Assembly: GCF_005876955.1 (NCBI RefSeq)
Contig: NZ_SSCL01000016.1
Coordinates: 1-64,000, forward strand
DNA from: Sinomonas gamaensis
Lineage (GTDB): Bacteria; Actinomycetota; Actinomycetes; Actinomycetales; Micrococcaceae
Reading direction: 5' to 3'
Length of the DNA stretch: 64,000 bases
Under the pieces are notes generated by a model. The model searched no databases, was not told where the DNA came from, and saw nothing but the letters and a program-made list of their open reading frames with translations. Positions within the stretch are counted from its first letter, which is position 1. Every line of letters begins with the position of its first letter. The translations under genes and the position numbers were made by a program. Positions 58,989 through 64,000 of the stretch are shown one piece after another.

Positions 58989-59888
58989 ATGCTGACAATC
59001 GAAGCTGCGACGCTCAAGGGCGCACAGGTCTTCTCCTCCACGCACTGGATCGGCATCCCCGTCGCCTTCTTGGGTGCGGTCTTCCTGGCCCTCGGGACCA
59101 TCTACCAAGACCGAGCGGTCGAGGCAGGAGGCAAGAGGGAGACCCGCATCAAGAACCTCCTGCGCCGGCCGGTCTGGCTCTTCGGCACCGCGATGCTCGG
59201 CGCGGCGGTGGTCCTCCAGCTGAGCGCCCTCCGGTTCTCCCCGCTCATGGTGATCCAGCCCATCGGCGCTTCTGCCCTTGTGGTCACGGCCCTGGCGAAA
59301 GCCAAGCACCTCCACCGCCTCCCAAGTCGGAGGAAGGCGCTCGCGATCGCCCTCTGCCTGGTCGGGATCGTCGCGTTCGTGGCCGTGGCCTCATTTTCCG
59401 CCCAGGACGTTCAAGCCGACGATGCGCATCTTCGTGACACCCTGATCCTGCTCGCCTGTGTGGTGGCCGCGGCCGTCGTCGTCTGGGTCTGGACGCGTCG
59501 CCATCCCCAGGCGGCCGCAGCAACGGCGAGCGCTGGGGTCCTCTACGGCTTTGTGGCGACGCTCGCCAAGTCCATCATCGGCCGAGTCGTTCAGGGAGAT
59601 TTCGGATGGCTGTCGATGCTCGGGATGGCCGGGCTGGTGGGGGCCTTGGCCCTCGGCGCGAGTCTGGTCCAGAAGGCCCATGCGAGCGGAAGCGAGGAAC
59701 TGGTCGTCGCAGGGCTGACGGTCATCGACCCGATGGTCGCGGTGACCCTCGGCATCGTCGTTCTGGGCGAGGCGCAGAACGCTCCTCCACTGGCGTTCGC
59801 GGGTTTCGTTGCCGCGGGCGCCGTGGCTATCGCCGGCGTCTGGCTCATGTCGACCCGTGAGGCGGAGAAGTCCGCGGCCCCCCGTTAG
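58989..59888 (+). CDS. DMT-superfamily transporter (NIPA/EamA-like)
   Basis: A 299-residue membrane protein with about nine hydrophobic helices. VAFLGAVFLALGTIYQDRAV, FSPLMVIQPIGASALVVTAL and VAGLTVIDPMVAVTLGIVVL follow the NIPA-like magnesium/multidrug DMT pattern of actinobacteria. The substrate is unknown. Just after its stop a single CCCGACCCGTCAGCC resembles one unit of the 21-bp repeat family, too weak to annotate. Confidence 0.75.
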   Translation: MLTIEAATLKGAQVFSSTHWIGIPVAFLGAVFLALGTIYQDRAVEAGGKRETRIKNLLRRPVWLFGTAMLGAAVVLQLSALRFSPLMVIQPIGASALVVTALAKAKHLHRLPSRRKALAIALCLVGIVAFVAVASFSAQDVQADDAHLRDTLILLACVVAAAVVVWVWTRRHPQAAAATASAGVLYGFVATLAKSIIGRVVQGDFGWLSMLGMAGLVGALALGASLVQKAHASGSEELVVAGLTVIDPMVAVTLGIVVLGEAQNAPPLAFAGFVAAGAVAIAGVWLMSTREAEKSAAPR

Positions 59889-59918
59889 CCCCCGACCCGT
59901 CAGCCGCCGACGCCGGAA

Positions 59919-60215
59919 TCAGCCCTCCACGTCCAGATACACCGCGGGCATCGCCCGGCGCGGTGCGGGGACGGAGCGGACAGCGGCGAGGTGACGGCCC
60001 GTCGTCGTACGCCTCTGCTCAAGCAGCCCGGCGAGGGTGTCCTGGCGTTCGCTGAGGGCGAGGGCGCGGCGCGCGAGTCGCTCCGGGAGCGGCCCGAGGC
60101 CGCTGGGGAGGGACCACGGCTCGACGACGGGCGCGTGCCCGTCGCGGAAGCTGCGTTCGACGGCGTCGAGGTCCGCCTCGAGGCGATCGAGGACGACTTC
60201 CCAGTCCTCAGCCAA
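59919..60215 (-). CDS. FliT-like small helical protein after fliS
   Basis: A 98-residue helical protein: AEDWEVVLDRLEADLDAVER near the start and LARRALALSERQDTLAGLLE in the middle. In position and helix pattern it resembles FliT-type export chaperones, but sequence alone is not decisive. The TTG at 60215 overlaps the fliS stop by 8 bases (TTGGCTGA), so it is translationally coupled; no ATG or GTG is available nearby in frame. Confidence 0.6.
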   Translation of the reverse strand: MAEDWEVVLDRLEADLDAVERSFRDGHAPVVEPWSLPSGLGPLPERLARRALALSERQDTLAGLLEQRRTTTGRHLAAVRSVPAPRRAMPAVYLDVEG

Positions 60216-60645
60216 CGAAGCCGCCAGCTCCCGGGCTCGAGAGTGAGCCCGACGACGACTGTTCCTCCTGCAGTGACGCGGCCGCCGCGTGCCACGATTG
60301 GCGGAGCGGCTCGAGCAAGGCGATCGCCTCACGCGTGCGGGCCACGTCGCGGTGGATGTTGGCGTTGATGAGGGCGGTCCGGACGTAGTCGTAGATGCCG
60401 CGAAGGCCCTCGGCGCCGTTCCACGTGCCGGGCTTGAGCGTTGACGTGAGCTCGGCGACGATGTCCTGCGCGTGGAGCAGATTGTCGCTCGCTGCCTGCC
60501 ACTGGGCGGCATCTTGGGCGGCGGACGCTCGGTGGAGGTCGAGGAGCAGCCGGTCGTAGAGCATGGTGAGGAACCGCGCGGGGCTGGCCGAGAGGATGGC
60601 GTCACGGGTGTACTGCTGGCGGGCGCGGGCGGCGTGGATGGTCAC
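60208..60645 (-). CDS. fliS: Flagellar export chaperone FliS
   Basis: A 145-residue chaperone of flagellin. RQQYTRDAILSASPARFLTM and LYDRLLLDLHRASAA form the N-terminal FliS core; TLKPGTWNGAEGLRGIYDYV and RTALINANIHRDVARTREAI the C-terminal helices. The tail is Ser/Gly-rich. It lies 16 bases after fliD. Confidence 0.93.
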   Translation of the reverse strand: MTIHAARARQQYTRDAILSASPARFLTMLYDRLLLDLHRASAAQDAAQWQAASDNLLHAQDIVAELTSTLKPGTWNGAEGLRGIYDYVRTALINANIHRDVARTREAIALLEPLRQSWHAAAASLQEEQSSSGSLSSPGAGGFVG

Positions 60646-60661
60646 TGACGTCCTTTCGGGC

Positions 60662-62077
60662 TTACTTCGAGCTGGACGACGAGTACGCGGGCAGCCCGGC
60701 GATCTGGCTCGTGAGCCACGACTGCTGGGCCTTCAGCGTGCCGAGCGAGGTGTCCATGGCGTTGAAGAGCGCCATCAACGCGTCCTTGCGGTCGGCGAGG
60801 CGGGTGTCCCAGTCGCTGATCTGGTCTGAGAGCTGGGCCACCTCGGCCTGACGTCCTGTGATCAACGACGTGAGCGATCCCTTGGCTGGATCGGAGGCGT
60901 TCTTCGCCGCCGCCGAGACCCGCGAGGCGATCTCCTGGAGGGAGGCGATGGTGCCCTTCGAGTCGGCGGTCATCGCGGCGTCGAGCTTGGCCTGGTCGAA
61001 GACGAACGAGCCGTCCTGCTGGATGCTGATTCCCAGGTCCGACGGCGACTTGCCGTTCGACGTCGGCATATAGAGCGCGTTCGTGATTGCGTCCTGCACG
61101 GCGCGAACCGTCGAGTTCCCGGTGAACAGACCCCCCGTGGCCGAGGATCCGCCGGTCGAGTTGATCGAGGCACTGACCGACGTGTTCTGGGAGATGTTGG
61201 ACAGCAGGTCATTGATCGATGTGACTAAGCTGTTCGCCTGCTTCTCCACTCCCGCGTTGTCCCCGGCGATCGTGAATGTCACGGTCTGCCCGACCGCGGC
61301 CTGGGTCGCCACGGCGGTGAGCCCCGGGATGATGTCGGAGAACGTGTTCGACGACGACGTCACCGCCTGCTCCGCGGCCGTCCCCGCGTAAAGCGTCGCC
61401 TGCGCGTCCTGGGCCTGGGTGACGACGGCGGCACCCGGCTGAGCCGTGAGGTCCGCGGCAGAGCCTGCGGTCACCTGGGCGGCGGTGCCCTGGTAGACGG
61501 TGAAGGCTCCGTCGGCTCCGGACTTCACGGCCGTGAACTGTAGCCGGTAGAGCGGGTTCCCGCTCGCGTCCTGGCCTGCGGCGACCTTCATCGCCGTCGC
61601 CGGCCCGCCGGACGCGTTGATGGCGGAGACGACATCGTCGAGCGACGTGCTCGCCGGGGTGACCTCGGTCTGCTTGCCCGTCGAGTCGACAAACGTAAGG
61701 ACCGATGGTGCCCCCGAGCTGTCAGTGGGCCAGCTGCCCATCGCCGCCGTGACGTCCACTTGGGTCTGGGCGACCCGGTCGAAGCGGATGCTCACCGTTC
61801 CCGCCGAGGCGCCCGTCCCGGCGGTCGCGGTAACCGCCGTGCTGCTGGAGCTGACCGTGTAGAGGTTCAAAGCGCTGGGCATCGCCAGGTTCGTCGCGAG
61901 CGTCGCCAGCGAGGAGGCCTTGCTGTTCATGATCTGCAGGTTCGTGATCATGCTCTGATCGGTGAGCTTCGTCTGCTGCAGCTGCTGCTGGGGAAGACCT
62001 TCGACCTGAATGAGGGCGTTGACCATCGAGGTGATGTCCAGGCCGCTTCCGAGCCCGTTCATCGACAACGTCGACAC
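60662..62077 (-). CDS. fliD: Flagellar filament cap protein FliD
   Basis: A 471-residue cap protein. MSTLSMNGLGSGLDITSMVN is the FliD N-terminal signature; the middle contains the D2/D3 insert; the C-terminal DQISDWDTRLADRKDALMAL and LGTLKAQQSWLTSQIAGLP end the coiled-coil. The GTG at 62077 follows AAAGGAG at 9 bases. It follows the fliC terminator, so fliD may be read by partial read-through. Confidence 0.94.
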   Translation of the reverse strand: MSTLSMNGLGSGLDITSMVNALIQVEGLPQQQLQQTKLTDQSMITNLQIMNSKASSLATLATNLAMPSALNLYTVSSSSTAVTATAGTGASAGTVSIRFDRVAQTQVDVTAAMGSWPTDSSGAPSVLTFVDSTGKQTEVTPASTSLDDVVSAINASGGPATAMKVAAGQDASGNPLYRLQFTAVKSGADGAFTVYQGTAAQVTAGSAADLTAQPGAAVVTQAQDAQATLYAGTAAEQAVTSSSNTFSDIIPGLTAVATQAAVGQTVTFTIAGDNAGVEKQANSLVTSINDLLSNISQNTSVSASINSTGGSSATGGLFTGNSTVRAVQDAITNALYMPTSNGKSPSDLGISIQQDGSFVFDQAKLDAAMTADSKGTIASLQEIASRVSAAAKNASDPAKGSLTSLITGRQAEVAQLSDQISDWDTRLADRKDALMALFNAMDTSLGTLKAQQSWLTSQIAGLPAYSSSSSK

Positions 62078-62108
62078 GGTTCACACTCCTTTGTCTCGTG
62101 AGGACGCC

Positions 62109-62149
62109 GATGGCGGCCGGAGGGGTAGCGGTGCCCTCCAGCCGCCATC
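62109..62149 (-). terminator. Hairpin terminator after fliC
   Basis: GATGGCGGC (62109-62117) pairs with GCCGCCATC (62141-62149) and GGAGGG (62119-62124) with CCCTCC (62134-62139), one mismatch, 9-base loop. It lies 26 bases after the fliC stop. There is no long T-tract. Confidence 0.75.
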
Positions 62150-62174
62150 AACACTCGATCGGCTCTCGATGCGC

Positions 62175-63020
62175 TTAGCCGAGGAGCTTGAGGATGCCCT
62201 GGCCGGACTGGTTGGCCTGGGCAAGCATTGCCGTACCGGCCTGCGAGAGGATGTTGTCCTTGGTGTAGTTCACCATCTCCTGCGCCATGTCAGTGTCGGT
62301 GATGTGCGACTTCGCGGCGGTCAGGTTCTGAGCCGAGGTGTTCGCGATGTTCAGCGCGTGGGTCAGCCGGTTCTGCGAAGCGCCAAGGCTAGCGCGGCTG
62401 GTCGAGACCGCCGTGATCGCCGTGTCGATCGCGGTGATCGTGGTCTGCGCGTTGGCGCTCGTGTCCACCTTGAAACCGGTGCCCGCGGTGGTCCCGTCCG
62501 TCGACGCGAGGCTGCCAACGTCCGTCGACGTGTTCGCCGTCTTCACAGTAATCTGGCTGTCCGCGTCGCCATTCGCGCCGATCTGGAAGTTCAGCGAGCT
62601 GCCCTTGAGCAGATCGATGCCGTTGAACTTCGTTCCATCGGTGATGCGGAAGAGTTCCTTGGACAGCTCGTCCGCTTCAGACTGGATCGCGTTGCGTGAG
62701 TCTGCGTTGTTGGAATCGTTCGCACCCTGGACGGCGAGGTCGCGCATGCGCTGCAGGATCGAGTGGACTTCGCCGAGGGCGCCGTCAGCCGTCTGGATGA
62801 GGCTGATGCCGTCCTGGGCGTTGCGGGCCGCGATCTGGTTGCCGCTCACCTGGGCCTGGAGGCCCTGGGAGATGGAGAGGCCCGCAGCGTCGTCGGCGGC
62901 GGTGTTGATGCGGAGACCGCTCGAGAGCTTGGCCATCGAGTTCGACATATCCGTCGAGGTCTTGCTGAGGTTGAGGTAGGCCTGCTGGGCCATGAGGTTG
63001 GTGTTGACGGTCAGAGCCAT
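62175..63020 (-). CDS. fliC: Flagellin
   Basis: A 281-residue short flagellin. Residues about 1-140 (LTVNTNLMAQQAYLNLSKTS, LSSGLRINTAADDAAGLSIS) and about 195-281 (LNIANTSAQNLTAAKSHITD, ILSQAGTAMLAQANQSGQGI) form the D0/D1 domains; the exposed middle is only some 55 residues. The ATG at 63020 follows GGAGGA by 10 bases. Transcribed from a sigma-28-type promoter and probably repressed by CsrA through its leader. Confidence 0.97.
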   Translation of the reverse strand: MALTVNTNLMAQQAYLNLSKTSTDMSNSMAKLSSGLRINTAADDAAGLSISQGLQAQVSGNQIAARNAQDGISLIQTADGALGEVHSILQRMRDLAVQGANDSNNADSRNAIQSEADELSKELFRITDGTKFNGIDLLKGSSLNFQIGANGDADSQITVKTANTSTDVGSLASTDGTTAGTGFKVDTSANAQTTITAIDTAITAVSTSRASLGASQNRLTHALNIANTSAQNLTAAKSHITDTDMAQEMVNYTKDNILSQAGTAMLAQANQSGQGILKLLG

Positions 63021-63030
63021 GGTGTTTCTT

Positions 63031-63079
63031 TCCTCCGTGAGTGAGAAATAGGTACTGCTCCGGGCCCGTCCGTGGGCCC
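63031..63079 (-). promoter_or_regulatory. Predicted CsrA-binding leader of fliC
   Basis: In the mRNA sense, GGGCCC-ACGGAC-GGGCCC (63079-63062) forms a 6-bp stem with GGA in the loop, a few bases after the predicted start of transcription. About 24 bases on, ACGGAGGA (63038-63031) places a second GGA motif over the Shine-Dalgarno. This is the two-site layout of CsrA-repressed flagellin leaders. Confidence 0.7.
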
Positions 63080-63090
63080 TCAACGGCTAG

Positions 63091-63117
63091 CTATCGGCTT
63101 GGGGACCGGGCGCGTTA
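63091..63117 (-). promoter_or_regulatory. Sigma-28 (FliA/SigD)-type promoter of fliC
   Basis: Minus strand GCTAAC (TAAC at 63117-63114), 15 bases, GCCGATAG at 63098-63091. Predicted leader of about 65 bases. Confidence 0.88.
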
Positions 63118-63159
63118 GCGAGGGGAGGAAAAAATTGTGCCCGGGGCTACTCTGACTTC

Positions 63160-63756
63160 ATGGAAGGGCTGACCTTCGTCCCCGCCAATGAGGCGTCCCC
63201 AGAGGACCTCGACCTGATCTTCGGCCGCCGCGGCGAGCCGGGAAATTGCCGGTGCCAGTGGTTCAAGCACTCCGCGGCCGAATATCGGGCGATGGCGCCC
63301 GAAACCCGAGCGGCCCTCCTGCGCGAGCAGACCGACTGCGGCCACCCCGAAGCGTCCGCGACCACAGGCATCGTTGCATATCTCGATGGCGAACCGGTGG
63401 GATGGTGCGCGGTCGAACCCCGCACCGCGTACCCCAGGCTTGCGAGCGCGAAGATTCCGTGGGCGGGGCGAACCGAGGATCCAACGGACGACGGCGTGTG
63501 GGCGGCGACGTGCTTTGTCGTCCGGTCGGGCTTTCGTCGGCGGGGTATCGGGCGCGCTCTGGCGCAGGCGGCCGTCCATTTCGCCCGGGACCGCGGAGCG
63601 CAGGCCCTCGAGGGCTACGCCCTCATCCTCGCTCCCGGCAAGGAGGCGATCTGGGGAGAACTCTATGTCGGCAGCCCCCGCATGTTCGCCGACGCCGGCT
63701 TCACGGAAGTAAGCCGGCCCTCCTCGCGACGAGCGGTCATGCGGATCGATTTCTGA
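63160..63756 (+). CDS. GNAT family N-acetyltransferase
   Basis: A 198-residue acetyltransferase. VWAATCFVVRSGFRRRGIGR and ALAQAAVHFARDRGAQALEG form the acetyl-CoA-binding motif A (RRRGIGRAL), with a conserved CxC-like NCRCQWFKHSAAEYR stretch near the N-terminus found in a common actinobacterial subgroup. Acceptor unknown. Divergent from fliC. It ends 10 bases before a 21-bp-period repeat element. Confidence 0.85.
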   Translation: MEGLTFVPANEASPEDLDLIFGRRGEPGNCRCQWFKHSAAEYRAMAPETRAALLREQTDCGHPEASATTGIVAYLDGEPVGWCAVEPRTAYPRLASAKIPWAGRTEDPTDDGVWAATCFVVRSGFRRRGIGRALAQAAVHFARDRGAQALEGYALILAPGKEAIWGELYVGSPRMFADAGFTEVSRPSSRRAVMRIDF

Positions 63757-63765
63757 GGCCAACTT

Positions 63766-63925
63766 CCCCATCTTTTCCGCCGCATTCCCCAACCTTCGCG
63801 CCGGATTCCCCAACTATCGCCCCGTCCTCGGCGCGTTTCCGGGCTATTCATGGGGCAAGCTCGATCGACCAGTGCAAATTCGGGGGAACTGGGCTCGAGT
63901 GCTGGGGAATCCGGCCCGGGTCTGC
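63766..63925. repeat. 21-bp-period intergenic repeat, locus E (inverted triplet and doublet)
   Basis: CCCCAWCYWTCGCGCC-type units begin at 63766, 63787 and 63808; inverted units have GGGG at 63883 and 63904. Period 21 bp on both sides, and the inner CCCC-GGGG interval is 75 bp, against 74 bp at locus A. The element starts 10 bases after the acetyltransferase stop codon. The rest of the window, to 64000, shows no gene. Confidence 0.8.
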
Positions 63926-64000
63926 ATTTTGCCAGATTGGGAGCGAATAAGGATTCCCATGATCGCGATCGCCGGTGAAGCCAGCTACCGGCACCGGCCT

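Noticed and set aside
59889-59915. Further 21-bp repeat unit after the DMT transporter gene
   Set aside because: One CCCGACCCGTCAGCC-like match without a second unit at 21 bp.
62078-62175. Sigma-28-type promoter for fliD (GCCGATCG near the fliC end)
   Set aside because: The upstream TAAG is only 10 bases away instead of 15 and is the fliC stop codon itself; the match is by chance.

Overview
The window is high-GC DNA from an actinobacterium. Gene types and protein flavour (13E12-type DUF222/HNH protein, actinobacterial CtaF, DUF6458, ChaB-Rho_N protein, GvpA family) suggest a motile Arthrobacter/Sinomonas-like member of the Micrococcaceae; this is inference from gene content, not a database match. 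No rRNA, tRNA, CRISPR array or insertion sequence was recognised.

The backbone is a flagellar supercluster, all on the minus strand, in the usual Gram-positive order but cut into four blocks. From right to left they are: fliC-fliD-fliS plus a FliT-like gene (63.0-59.9 kb); flgB-flgC-fliE-fliF-fliG-fliH-fliI-fliJ-(NlpC/P60 hydrolase)-fliK-flgD-flgE (50.7-40.8 kb); flbD-motA-motB (19.2-17.4 kb); and fliM-fliN-fliO-fliP-fliQ-fliR-flhB-flhA-(degenerate flhF)-csrA (14.0-5.8 kb). Each block begins with a near-identical sigma-28 (FliA/SigD)-type promoter, TAAC/TAAT (TTAT before fliM), 15 bp, GCCGATAG. The fliC leader carries a 5'-proximal hairpin with GGA in its loop and a second GGA motif over the Shine-Dalgarno, the layout of a CsrA-repressed flagellin leader; csrA lies at the other end of the cluster. 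fliL, fliA, flgK, flgL and fliW are not in the window.

Metabolic genes fill the gaps. At 19.4-40.8 kb there is a transketolase, an MFS exporter, and an IclR-controlled catabolic region: sugar-type ABC importer plus aldo/keto reductase, zinc-family dehydrogenase, RraA-like aldolase, MHS-family symporter, divergent PxpA/B/C (5-oxoprolinase-like) proteins, SDR, aminotransferase and a TetR regulator. Four intergenic regions here carry pairs of 16-bp TGCGAA-N4-TTCGCA-like sites, always 18 bp apart, so the region is probably one regulon. A TetR-controlled alpha/beta hydrolase closes it. At 50.8-59.9 kb there is a NYN nuclease, a frameshifted HNH gene, and a GntR-controlled operon (ornithine cyclodeaminase-like protein, MFS transporter, amidohydrolase) whose divergent promoter is a symmetric 74-bp operator region. 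At 14.0-17.3 kb, between motB and fliM, lie an orphan gas-vesicle-type protein, a CtaF-like subunit, a secreted GH26-like glycosidase and two unknown genes. The left end holds housekeeping and stress genes (mmsA end, acetylxylan esterase, DinB, Usp, Na+/H+ antiporter, VOC, ChaB).

Two repeat phenomena need explaining. One is a family of direct repeats with an exact 21-bp period at five loci, all abutting stop codons; two loci have the same inverted architecture with a 74-75 bp interval. The other is short tandem duplications that copy the stop codon at the ends of three genes.
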